Assembly: GCA_910587005.1 (NCBI GenBank)
Contig: CAJULB010000005.1
Coordinates: 67,778-128,220, forward strand
DNA length: 60,443 bases
Source of the DNA: an uncultured Christensenellaceae bacterium
Lineage (GTDB): Bacteria > Bacillota > Clostridia > Christensenellales > Borkfalkiaceae
Direction of reading: 5' to 3'
Part shown: piece by piece, positions 51,987 through 58,888 of the stretch
How positions within the stretch are numbered: position 1 is the first letter of the stretch
Layout: the number at the start of each line of letters is the position of its first letter
Translations under genes and position numbers: made by a program
The notes under the pieces: model-generated
What the model was told of the DNA's origin: nothing
Databases searched by the model: none
The model's input: only the letters and a program-made list of their open reading frames with translations

Positions 51987-52056
51987 AATAGCCCAAATAT
52001 TGAATGTAAGTTCGTATTTGTGGGCTATTACTTTTTGCCTCCTTTTTTATTATAAT
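51987..52056 (+). promoter_or_regulatory. Operator-like inverted repeat and promoter of the permease operon
   Basis: AATAGCCCAAATA pairs with TATTTGTGGGCTATT (51987-52029, one bulge). The promoter is TTACTT (52028-52033), 17 bp, TATAAT (52051-52056), so the repeat ends on the -35. It is the best candidate site for the divergent CdaR/PucR regulator. Confidence 0.6.
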
Positions 52057-52106
52057 ACAAGCAATCAATTAAAGCAACAGGTTTTTAGGTTGCGAGGAGG
52101 CATATT

Positions 52107-53300
52107 TTGAAAGCAGAAAAAAGCAAAAAACCGTTCAAAGGCATAGGAATTTGGAACTTTATAAACAAAATCCCTGCCGGAACAATGTTTGTGCCGCTAT
52201 TGATAAGCTCCGTTATTTGTACTATAACGGTTGCTTGTGGTCTTGGCACAGGGAAAGCGGGTGAAGGTATGACGTTATGGCAATATCTCGGTAATCCCGT
52301 CAAAGATTTATTCGGTTCTACAGGTCAAATGTTAATGATAGGACTGATGTTATTCTGTACGGGGACAATGATTAAACCGCACGATTTTGTAGATGTCTTT
52401 AAAAGAGGAATATGGGTTGTTTTAGCAAGGCTTTTGCCTGCTTACATTATTTCGGCTGTGGTTTGGATAGTTTGTGGGCCCGAAGGCTTTTTGGGAATCG
52501 ATGCTATTACTTTTACTTGCGTTGTAACAAGCGCGAATGCAGCATTGTATATGGGCGTTACCGCACCTTATGCAGATAATAGCGATAGAGCGACGTTCCC
52601 CATAATGTTAATACTTTCAATGCCGTTACTTCCTTTTATATTTATTAGCGCATTCGGGATGCCGGCAGGAAGTACGTCCGCTGCAACAATAGGTAAAATT
52701 TTACAAATCTTTGCATTACTAATACCGTTTTTGTTGGGATTTTTGTTTGGTAATCTCGATCCGAAAATACGCGAAATATTCAAGGGCGGCAACACGATTA
52801 TATTACCGTTCTTGGGATTTCAGTTTGGCTCGACTATTAATCTCGCAAAAGCTTTCCAGCCTACGGTGTTATTGGCTGCCGTTGTAATTACGTTAATCTT
52901 TTGGGCAATTACTATGATATTGCCTTATGTGGTAGACAGGTTTATTTTGAAGCGTCCCGGCTATGCTTCAATCGGTAGCTCGTCGCTTGCGGGCGTGGCT
53001 TTATCGATTCCTGCTATGTTTGCGACATACACGTTTCAAGGGCTTTCGGGCGCTGACGTGGCGGCACATTCGATTGCTATACTTGCGTTTGTGCTACTCA
53101 TAACCAATATTTTATCCCCGTTCTTCACAAGGGGAATTATGACGCATTACTTTAAAACAAATCAAGGCGTTAAAATTGAAAATCCCCGTAAAATTTTCGG
53201 TGCGACTCACGGTGAACTTTTAGCCGCCGTCTATGACGAAAATAATCATTATATCTCAAAACATCATCATCTCAGAAAACATCATTTAGGAGACATTTAA
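52107..53300 (+). CDS. 2-keto-3-deoxygluconate permease family (KdgT-like)
   Basis: A 397-residue protein with about ten membrane helices. KdgT hallmarks are IPAGTMFVPLLISSVICT near the start, a mid GTMIKPHDF segment, IPFLLGFLFGNLDPKIREIF and FLGFQFGSTINL. KdgT carries the pectin-derived sugar acid KDG in with protons. The tail (SKHHHLRKHHLGD) is His-rich and unusual. The start codon is TTG at 52107, six bases after GAGGAGG. It is followed directly by the acetolactate decarboxylase gene, so the real substrate may be another 2-keto acid. The cargo could supply an importer to a host that degrades pectin. Confidence 0.85.
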   Translation: MKAEKSKKPFKGIGIWNFINKIPAGTMFVPLLISSVICTITVACGLGTGKAGEGMTLWQYLGNPVKDLFGSTGQMLMIGLMLFCTGTMIKPHDFVDVFKRGIWVVLARLLPAYIISAVVWIVCGPEGFLGIDAITFTCVVTSANAALYMGVTAPYADNSDRATFPIMLILSMPLLPFIFISAFGMPAGSTSAATIGKILQIFALLIPFLLGFLFGNLDPKIREIFKGGNTIILPFLGFQFGSTINLAKAFQPTVLLAAVVITLIFWAITMILPYVVDRFILKRPGYASIGSSSLAGVALSIPAMFATYTFQGLSGADVAAHSIAILAFVLLITNILSPFFTRGIMTHYFKTNQGVKIENPRKIFGATHGELLAAVYDENNHYISKHHHLRKHHLGDI

Positions 53301-53301
53301 A

Positions 53302-54015
53302 ATGCAAAATAATCAACTTTTACAAATCGGCAATCTCAACAGTCTTATGATGGGCGACTATCACGGTAGCTGTACCGTCAAAGACCTGCTTCGTTACGGC
53401 GATACGGGAATAGGCACTTATGACGGTCTTGACGGCGAAGCCATTATAATTAATGGTAAAGCGTATAACGGACGAGCAACAGGCGTGGTAAGCGAAATGA
53501 ACGACAGCGATTCGCTTCCGTTCTCAACGGTAGCAAAATTTGAAGAGAGGGTGGAAGAAAATCCTTTGGAGTTTGTATCTATCGAAGATTTCAAAACTAA
53601 AATGGAACAATACATACAAAGTCATAATTTCTTCTACATGATAAAAATGGAGGGCAAATTTAAGGTCAGAGTGCGGTCTTGTTTTGTTCAAAGCGAGCCG
53701 TACGAACCGCTTTATAAAGTTGCTTGCGATCAAAGAGAGTTTGAGTATCACGATGAAGAAGGCTTTGTTGTAGGAGTATATTGTCCAAACTATGTAAACG
53801 GGATAAATATGCCGGGTTGGCACATACATTTTATCAGCAAAGATTTAACAAAAGGCGGACATATCCTTAAACTTTCATCCGACGATTGCAGAATGAAAAT
53901 CAACTGCTTGGATGAATGGAACTTAATGCTTCCGCACACTGCCGGTTTTGAAGAGTGGAATCTTGCAACAGATTTAAAAGATAAGACAAATGCGGTAGAA
54001 GGTTCAACGAATTAA
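53302..54015 (+). CDS. alsD: Alpha-acetolactate decarboxylase
   Basis: The enzyme converts acetolactate to acetoin, diverting pyruvate overflow to a neutral product. The protein has 237 residues and the family pattern throughout: SLMMGDYHGSCTVKDLLRYG, GIGTYDGLDGEAIIINGKAY, LPFSTVAKF, NFFYMIKMEGKF and PGWHIHFISKDLTKGGHIL. The three zinc ligands H174, H176 and H187 are intact, so it should be active. It starts just after the permease stop, with GGAG upstream, so the two form an operon. No acetolactate synthase is in the window. Confidence 0.92.
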   Translation: MQNNQLLQIGNLNSLMMGDYHGSCTVKDLLRYGDTGIGTYDGLDGEAIIINGKAYNGRATGVVSEMNDSDSLPFSTVAKFEERVEENPLEFVSIEDFKTKMEQYIQSHNFFYMIKMEGKFKVRVRSCFVQSEPYEPLYKVACDQREFEYHDEEGFVVGVYCPNYVNGINMPGWHIHFISKDLTKGGHILKLSSDDCRMKINCLDEWNLMLPHTAGFEEWNLATDLKDKTNAVEGSTN

Positions 54016-54032
54016 ATTTTTATAGCAATAGA

Positions 54033-54065
54033 ACAGGGCTTGCAAAAGTGCAAGCCCTGTTTTCT
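54033..54065 (+). terminator. Terminator of the kdgT-alsD operon
   Basis: ACAGGGCTTGCA (54033-54044) pairs with TGCAAGCCCTGT (54049-54060), followed by TTTTCT. Confidence 0.9.
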
Positions 54066-54117
54066 ATGAAATCTTGAAATAAAAAGTAAATCCGAACCAC
54101 TCACTTGTAACAAGTAT

Positions 54118-54147
54118 AGAGTTCGGATTATACTCTTTTGGTGCACC
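54118..54147. other. Right end of element A / internal attachment junction
   Basis: TTCGGATTATACTCTT followed by TTGGTGCACC mirrors the minus-strand left end (TTCGGATATTAAATCAC then TTGGTGCACC, 48958-48932). Joined through the core, the two arms form an imperfect palindrome of about 50 bp, the size and form of a large-serine-integrase attP. Confidence 0.6.
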
Positions 54148-54266
54148 GACTTACCGCAAAAACGAACACGGTAATATACAAGGTAAACAGACGGGAATTG
54201 TATTGCGCGGTGGAATTGCCGCTGTCGGACTATAAACTGTTCGGCAAGCAATTAGCGGTGCGATAA
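54147..54266 (+). pseudogene. C-terminal fragment of an element gene
   Basis: A frame open from the attachment core to TAA at 54264-54266, 39 residues: LTAKTNTVIYKVNRRELYCA ... LSDYKLFGKQLAVR. It has no start codon and is cut off by the core, so it is probably the tail of a gene of element B, or of a lost element. The family is not recognised. Confidence 0.45.
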
Positions 54267-54284
54267 TTGTTCACGGCTTGCAAG

Positions 54285-54322
54285 GGCTGTCATAGCGTGT
54301 TTATAGATACGCTTTGACAGCC
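54285..54322. repeat. Left 38-bp direct repeat flanking the HEPN-like cassette
   Basis: It starts GGCTGTCATAGCG and ends CGCTTTGACAGCC; it is identical to 55529-55566 at 36 of 38 positions. Read on the minus strand it encodes LSKRIYKHAMTA and continues in frame to LASREQLSHR-stop (54252), the original end of the small gene whose start is at 55666. Confidence 0.85.
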
Positions 54323-54330
54323 CTTATAGT

Positions 54331-55440
54331 TTACCAGTCCATATTTAATTGATTATCTTGTATATAAGATATGTAATCAATAAAACTTTCCATTTCAGCT
54401 TTACTTTGCAATGCCTTTTTATATTTGTCTATATCTAAATGTATTGAAATCTCGCTATCAATTAGCATTTTAACTAATTCAAATTTTTCCTCACACAAGT
54501 TGTCAAATTCTGTTAGCAATTTATCAAATTGATTAAATGTATCAATATTTATAAATTTATCTTGCTTAAAACCTTTTAATTGATTTCCGATATAAAAAGG
54601 ATAATTGCCCAAACCGTCAATAGTAATGAATAGTTTTTGTTCGTTCGAAAACATACCGTGAGTTAATCTGTTTCTATAAACTTGCTTAAAATTATTAAGG
54701 TTTTCTTTAATTCTTTTTTCTTCGTTGCCTTGTCCTAAAACCAAATCAAATTTTGATAACCAGCCCATTTTTATAACTTTATCGAAAGGTTTTTCATATT
54801 TGCAAAAAGCTGCAAGCAGAGTGAGAATATGTTCTATGTAGGAGTATGCTATATCAATATAAGCTTCAGCATTATATGTTATTTCGCGTAAAACATCATT
54901 TATTAAATAATGATAAGTTGCGCCATTCTTGTGTTTTGCAATTTTAACGTGTTCTATTTCTCCCGAATTCATTTTATCGACAATAGTTATCTTGTCTTTA
55001 ACTTGCACCTTAAAATAAGCAAGCCTATTTTTGTAATGTTCAATTTCGTTAGAAAGCATATAATTATCACTCTTTAACGCAACTTTTGCAAATTCAAAAA
55101 ATAATTTTTCTAATAAAAGATTAGCTTTTAAAAGTATATCAATGATTTCTTCTTTATATTTGTCTTCTATTCCTAGCGTATAGCTTAATTTTCTATGAGT
55201 GACAAAACCAAAAGTATCTTTATATTGAAAATTGATTATATAGTTTATTTTTTCAAAAATACGATAGTAGACTTTAAAACCCAAAATTTTATCAAAAATA
55301 TATCCCAACAAGGCTGGTTCAATAACTCTATACAAGCTAAATTCTCCCTTGCTGTCTAAATCTATTTCTACATTTTGTATTTCTGTAAAATCAGACATTA
55401 AACTTTTTATTTTATCTTTTAAAATATTTATCGTATCCAT
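54331..55440 (-). CDS. AT-rich HEPN-like protein, candidate toxin/abortive infection
   Basis: The product has 369 residues and no recognised family name. Near residues 256-261 it has YRNRLTHGM, an R-N-x3-H motif like the catalytic RX4-6H of HEPN ribonucleases, preceded by long helices (AYIDIAYSYIEHILTLLAAF). The rest is Lys/Ile/Asn-rich and helical. The coding DNA is far more AT-rich than the host. It has its own promoter: TTGACT, 17 bp, TAAAAT on the minus strand, just before the ribosome site AGAGG. I use ATG at 55440, since an earlier ATG overlaps the -10. It fills the interval between two 38-bp direct repeats and interrupts a small gene, so it moved in as a unit. A defence role is inference. 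Confidence 0.7.
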   Translation of the reverse strand: MDTINILKDKIKSLMSDFTEIQNVEIDLDSKGEFSLYRVIEPALLGYIFDKILGFKVYYRIFEKINYIINFQYKDTFGFVTHRKLSYTLGIEDKYKEEIIDILLKANLLLEKLFFEFAKVALKSDNYMLSNEIEHYKNRLAYFKVQVKDKITIVDKMNSGEIEHVKIAKHKNGATYHYLINDVLREITYNAEAYIDIAYSYIEHILTLLAAFCKYEKPFDKVIKMGWLSKFDLVLGQGNEEKRIKENLNNFKQVYRNRLTHGMFSNEQKLFITIDGLGNYPFYIGNQLKGFKQDKFINIDTFNQFDKLLTEFDNLCEEKFELVKMLIDSEISIHLDIDKYKKALQSKAEMESFIDYISYIQDNQLNMDW

Positions 55441-55495
55441 TAGTTGCCTCTTTTTCATTTTAGCATTTTATAGTATCAAAGTCAATAATACTGGC

Positions 55496-55666
55496 TTAAT
55501 GGCTTATCAAAATATGCTCCGCAGAAATGGCTGTCATAGCGGTTTTATAGATACGCTTTGACAGCCTTTTTGCTTGCTCTTTATCGGGCGGCAGTTTGGC
55601 GTAAATGTTTTTGCTTTGGTCGTTAAAGTATATAACCGTTATTCCGAGCGGCATTTGCTTATTCAT
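55496..55666 (-). CDS. Small element protein, 3' end replaced by cassette insertion
   Basis: A 56-residue frame, MNKQMPLGITVIYFNDQSKN ... LPPDKEQAKRLSKRIYKTAM, then a foreign tail (AISAEHILISH) read from the inserted cassette. Without the cassette the frame would continue from the left repeat to LASREQLSHR, also 56 residues. The start has ACGGAG upstream. I do not recognise the family; it is probably a small conserved protein of clostridial integrative elements. The altered product may still work, as only about ten C-terminal residues change. Confidence 0.65.
   Translation of the reverse strand: MNKQMPLGITVIYFNDQSKNIYAKLPPDKEQAKRLSKRIYKTAMTAISAEHILISH
55529..55566. repeat. Right 38-bp direct repeat flanking the HEPN-like cassette
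   Basis: Partner of 54285-54322. The only differences are two adjacent bases (GT for TG). It lies inside the coding region of the 55666-55496 gene and is itself an imperfect palindrome. Confidence 0.85.
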
Positions 55667-55740
55667 ATTTGAAACTCCGTTAATTCTTTATAACCCCACC
55701 CCCCCAAGCGGGCTTGCTTTTTCGTTCCGTGTTCCGTAGT

Positions 55741-55921
55741 GCCAATAAGGTAATGGTATGCTTATTGCCACTGCGGGCGGCTGTCGCCGCCCCGTATTGT
55801 GCCGTATTTACCCTAAAAGTGTTACAGTGTTACGGGGTGGACTAAGGTAATACTATGTCCACCCCGACTGCATAACGCTTGAATTTACGTTACACGTTAC
55901 GGGGTGAACGGGTAATATTAT
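55741..55921. repeat. Hairpins with a shared apical 14-mer and direct repeats
   Basis: Stem CAATAAG/CTTATTG (55743-55767) and the perfect 10-bp stem CGGGGTGGAC/GTCCACCCCG (55833-55866) both carry TAAGGTAAT-NN-TAT at the loop. GTTACGGGGTGGAC ... GGTAATACTAT (55830-55856) is repeated as GTTACGGGGTGAAC ... GGTAATATTAT (55896-55921). The 55667-55917 gap has no gene; it may hold an origin of transfer or regulator sites. Confidence 0.55.
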
Positions 55922-56328
55922 ATACTGCAATCGCGTAATTCCTTTTGTAAGCGTTTTCGTATCGTTTTCATACGTTGTGATATAGCGGTATGTGTTACGC
56001 CGATTTGTTCCGCTATCGCTCTGTAACTCATTTCCTCGTAATAGACTTTATGCAACAAATCGCGCCGCTTGTCCGATAGAGTAAGCAACGCTCTATGTAC
56101 GCGCTCGGCGTTTTCTTTTCGCACGATTTCAGCGAATATATCTATACGCTTGTCCTCAAAGTCTATTCCGTTTTCCATAAGGTAGTACAAAGAGGTATGC
56201 CGCCTTGTTTCTTTCCAATGGTTGCGCTTTTCTTGTTGTGATAATTCCAAGTGTATCAAATAAATATCTTCCGTAACCTCGACGGCGTTCGTTGTCCCGT
56301 CCACAAATTTATAGATTATTACTTGCAT
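55918..56328 (-). CDS. Sigma-70 region-4-like factor of an integrative element
   Basis: A 136-residue protein. The C-terminal half is a sigma region-4 helix-turn-helix (LLTLSDKRRDLLHKVYYEEMSYRAIAEQIGVTHTAISQRMKTIRKRL); the N-terminal half is acidic and unlike region 2. Small proteins of this type are common regulators on Tn916-like and other clostridial elements. ATG at 56328 follows GGAGG by eight bases; the TTG at 56343 overlaps that site. It probably controls element transfer or excision genes. Confidence 0.85.
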   Translation of the reverse strand: MQVIIYKFVDGTTNAVEVTEDIYLIHLELSQQEKRNHWKETRRHTSLYYLMENGIDFEDKRIDIFAEIVRKENAERVHRALLTLSDKRRDLLHKVYYEEMSYRAIAEQIGVTHTAISQRMKTIRKRLQKELRDCSI

Positions 56329-56501
56329 ATAGAAAGCCTCCACTTATAAGCACGGCGGCGGCAATATGGAAAGGTTTTCTGATAAAAATTTTTCATATAG
56401 CAGCCGCTCGTTTGGAATTTCAAAAATTGATAAAATTCAAAAATCTCGCGGGAGGACTACGACATTTTATAATGCGACTTTTTTCGCAACCAATAAAAAA
56501 A

Positions 56502-56533
56502 GCGTTCACGCGGTTTTGCGTGAACGCCATAAT
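56502..56533. terminator. Hairpin between the sigma-like and CPBP genes
   Basis: GCGTTCACGC (56502-56511) pairs with GCGTGAACGC (56518-56527). The minus strand continues with TTTTTTTATTG and the plus strand with an AT-rich stretch, so it could end transcription either way. The 56329-56646 gap has no gene. Confidence 0.6.
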
Positions 56534-56574
56534 TTTATTTAGTTTTTTTTATTATACTAATCATTGTTTTTAAT

Positions 56575-56602
56575 AAAAAACCGCTTTCGATTTTCCGAAA
56601 GC
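56575..56602 (-). terminator. Terminator of the CPBP protease gene
   Basis: GCTTTCGGAAAATCGAAAGC on the minus strand is followed by GGTTTTTTATT. Confidence 0.75.
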
Positions 56603-56646
56603 AGATTTTTCTTTGGTTCTTTATTTTTTGTTTTGACACACAAATT

Positions 56647-57462
56647 TTATTGCTCAACCGAAAGTTCTTTTTTAGGTTTCCGCAAATAGTATTTCCATAA
56701 CAAAAACAGCGCGATAGCGAGATACAGTATAGCAATGCTTATTACAGTTGGTATTGTAAATATTGCGGGCGATACAAAACAAAAAGACACGCTGCAAAAA
56801 TCAACCAATATATGCGCAATAACAACCAGCCATAAATTATTTGATTTTTTATAAATGACACCGAAAATTATTCCTAATGATATAGTCCAAATAATACGGC
56901 ATATAATAGTAAGCGCGTTTTGTCCAATCATACCAAATATATGACCTAACCCAAACAGCGCGGACGAAATAATAATTGCAATCAGCGTTGAATATTTTGT
57001 TTTATGTGCAAACCTTTCGATAATGTTTAACAGTAACGCTCTGATATACAATTCCTCGATAATACCAACGCCGATATAATATATAAGCCCTTCAACTATG
57101 ATTTTTTCAACGGACGGTGTATAATTATAATAGCCGATTAAACCAAACGAAAACGCAAGAGCAGAACCGACTGTTAATATAAAAATAGGCAACCCAAATG
57201 AGCGAAAACCGCTTTTGAAATTCGTCAAACCTATTTGCTTAAAGAGTTGCGGACATAAAAATCTTATTGCAATAAAACTAATTGCAATTACTATCCATTG
57301 ATTTATCATTATCGTAAAAATTACGGGCGTTATATCGGATACGTTTATATCTATGAATAAAACAGCGGGGAAAGCGGTAAAGTCCATTACTGTCATACAC
57401 ACGCAAATCACGATTGCAAAAATGAGTTCTTTTATTGAGATTGTTTCCTTTTCTATTTCCAT
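56647..57462 (-). CDS. CPBP intramembrane metalloprotease
   Basis: A 271-residue polytopic protein with about seven helices. The three CPBP/CAAX (Abi) motifs are present: EELYIR (E136, E137, R141), FGLGHIFG and HILVDF with the metal-binding His. Prokaryotic members process or inactivate peptides and often give self-immunity to bacteriocins; in elements they can accompany peptide signalling. The start MEIEKETISIKEL has AAGGTGGCACA upstream. It lies next to a LytTR/DUF3021 pair on the same strand. The substrate is unknown. Confidence 0.9.
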   Translation of the reverse strand: MEIEKETISIKELIFAIVICVCMTVMDFTAFPAVLFIDINVSDITPVIFTIMINQWIVIAISFIAIRFLCPQLFKQIGLTNFKSGFRSFGLPIFILTVGSALAFSFGLIGYYNYTPSVEKIIVEGLIYYIGVGIIEELYIRALLLNIIERFAHKTKYSTLIAIIISSALFGLGHIFGMIGQNALTIICRIIWTISLGIIFGVIYKKSNNLWLVVIAHILVDFCSVSFCFVSPAIFTIPTVISIAILYLAIALFLLWKYYLRKPKKELSVEQ

Positions 57463-57560
57463 TGTGCCACCTTTATTGCAATGCTAAAAGTTTATAAGTA
57501 AAAAGAAAATAAGTCAATGTACTACAAACCAACTTGCATAAACGCGCTACCAAGTTACAA

Positions 57561-57590
57561 AAACGGACTATGAAATTCACAGCCCGTTTA
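57561..57590 (-). terminator. Terminator of the LytTR-DUF3021 operon
   Basis: On the minus strand AAACGGG-ctgtgaatttcatag-TCCGTTTTTG: a short stem followed by TTTTT. Confidence 0.55.
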
Positions 57591-57594
57591 ACTT

Positions 57595-58035
57595 TTATTC
57601 AGATTTATTTTCTTTATCTTTTCGCTTTCTTAATTTCTCTAAATTTTCATTTATTTCATCTGCATCTTGCTTAATCTTTATTATATCTATGACAAAGGCA
57701 ACAATGAATACGATTATAACTATTAGACATATAATCCACAGTTCGTCAACCTCGCACCAATTAAATAAAAAGCAAAATCCGATTACTATGCCAAGTGAAT
57801 ATACAAGCATAACTATATAATTTAATATGCTATATTTCATATCTATTTTGTTAATTAAAATAAAACCGATATGCGCCAGAAAGTTAGCAAGCAAAATTTC
57901 AAGCGGAACGGTAAACCCCATATAAAGACCACCGGCAATAAGAGAGGCAACCGACGTTAAAACAATACTCATAGTAGTTGTCGCAAATGTATTTATAATC
58001 AGTTGTTTAATAAAATTAAAAACACGTTTTTTCAT
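57595..58035 (-). CDS. DUF3021 membrane protein
   Basis: A 146-residue protein with four membrane helices (FATTTMSIVLTSVASLIAGG, LEILLANFLAHIGFILIN, ILNYIVMLVYSLGIVIGFCF, LWIICLIVIIVFIVAFVI) and a charged coiled tail (DEINENLEKLRKRKDKE). DUF3021 proteins are usually encoded with LytTR DNA-binding proteins, as here, and may restrain or sense for them. It overlaps the LytTR stop codon by 4 bp (ATGA), so the two are coupled. Confidence 0.88.
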   Translation of the reverse strand: MKKRVFNFIKQLIINTFATTTMSIVLTSVASLIAGGLYMGFTVPLEILLANFLAHIGFILINKIDMKYSILNYIVMLVYSLGIVIGFCFLFNWCEVDELWIICLIVIIVFIVAFVIDIIKIKQDADEINENLEKLRKRKDKENKSE

Positions 58036-58478
58036 AACATTTTCTCCAACCGCCTTTTAATTGTAGCAATAAAGTTTCTTGATATAATTACCTTTTCGCC
58101 GTTTTCAAGCAAGGCTTCCATTTTGGAATTGAAAATAGGTTTTACACTTACTAACATATTTATATTTAGAACAGACGTTTTGCTGATTTGTTCAAAACCA
58201 AAGGAATATAATTTTTCCGCATATTGATATAGTTGTAATTCGGCGCGATAGACTTTATCTTTCGTATAAATAAATATCTGTTTTTCTACACTTTCAATAT
58301 AGAAAATATCTGAAACACGAACAAAACAAATATTTCCGTCGTCATCAAGACAACGGACAGCATTATCAACCGATTTTACCGCGTGTTCTATGCGGTTTAC
58401 AGTTTCCGACATTTCGGGGTATTCAATTATAACCTCAATATCGTTTTTTATTTTGTTTTCTTTTAACGTGATTTTCAT
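58032..58478 (-). CDS. LytTR-family DNA-binding regulator
   Basis: A 148-residue regulator. The C-terminal 100 residues are a LytTR domain: VRVSDIFYIESVEKQIFIYTKDKVYRAEL ... FEQISKTSVLNINMLVSVKPIFNSKMEALLENGEKVIISRNF. The N-terminal 45 residues (MKITLKENKIKNDIEVIIEY) are the usual short extension of DUF3021-linked regulators, with no receiver domain. I used ATG at 58478; a longer frame begins at 58535 but lacks a ribosome site and homology. It probably controls its own operon, and possibly the neighbouring CPBP gene. Confidence 0.9.
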   Translation of the reverse strand: MKITLKENKIKNDIEVIIEYPEMSETVNRIEHAVKSVDNAVRCLDDDGNICFVRVSDIFYIESVEKQIFIYTKDKVYRAELQLYQYAEKLYSFGFEQISKTSVLNINMLVSVKPIFNSKMEALLENGEKVIISRNFIATIKRRLEKML

Positions 58479-58659
58479 TGTTTTAATTATAGCAAAAATA
58501 AGCCTTAAAGTAAAGTTGATATTATGCGTAAACAAAATTGATTATTCGACAATATCATTAGTTTTTTAACAGCATAATCAAATAGAACGCCATATTTAAC
58601 GTGATATAATTATTGTGTATGAATATATTCTTTTCCATAAGTATTTTATATATTTGTTA

Positions 58660-58829
58660 TTCGCTTGTGCTTACCGTCTGGGGACGGAATACGCCGCCTT
58701 GACAAATTGTAAAGGGCGACGATTTATCTCCCGTAAGGCATAAAACCGTCGTCGCCTACGGCGCAAACCCTTGACAATTTGCCTGCGGCGGCATTTTTGG
58801 CTGGTTAAGACGGTAAGCACCAAAGCGAA
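58660..58829. repeat. 170-bp nested inverted repeat before the integrase gene
   Basis: The outer arms TTCGCTTGTGCTTACCGTCT (58660-58679) and AGACGGTAAGCAC-CAAAGCGAA (58808-58829) pair with one 2-nt bulge. Inside are GCCGCC/GGCGGC, CAAATTGT/ACAATTTG (58703-58710, 58774-58781) and GGCGACG/CGTCGCC (58715-58721, 58750-58756). It is an almost continuous long stem, 38 bp before the integrase ribosome site region. The 58479-58888 gap has no gene. Confidence 0.8.
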
Positions 58830-58888
58830 CAACAAATTTTTAAGCCGCAGTCCGCACACACGCAGACGGCGCAAAGGAGCAAAACACA

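Noticed and set aside
54285..54322. Rho-independent terminator for the HEPN-like gene
   Set aside because: It can fold, but an almost identical copy lies at 55529-55566, both copies continue the same coding frame, and no T-tract follows. It is better explained as a duplicated coding segment.
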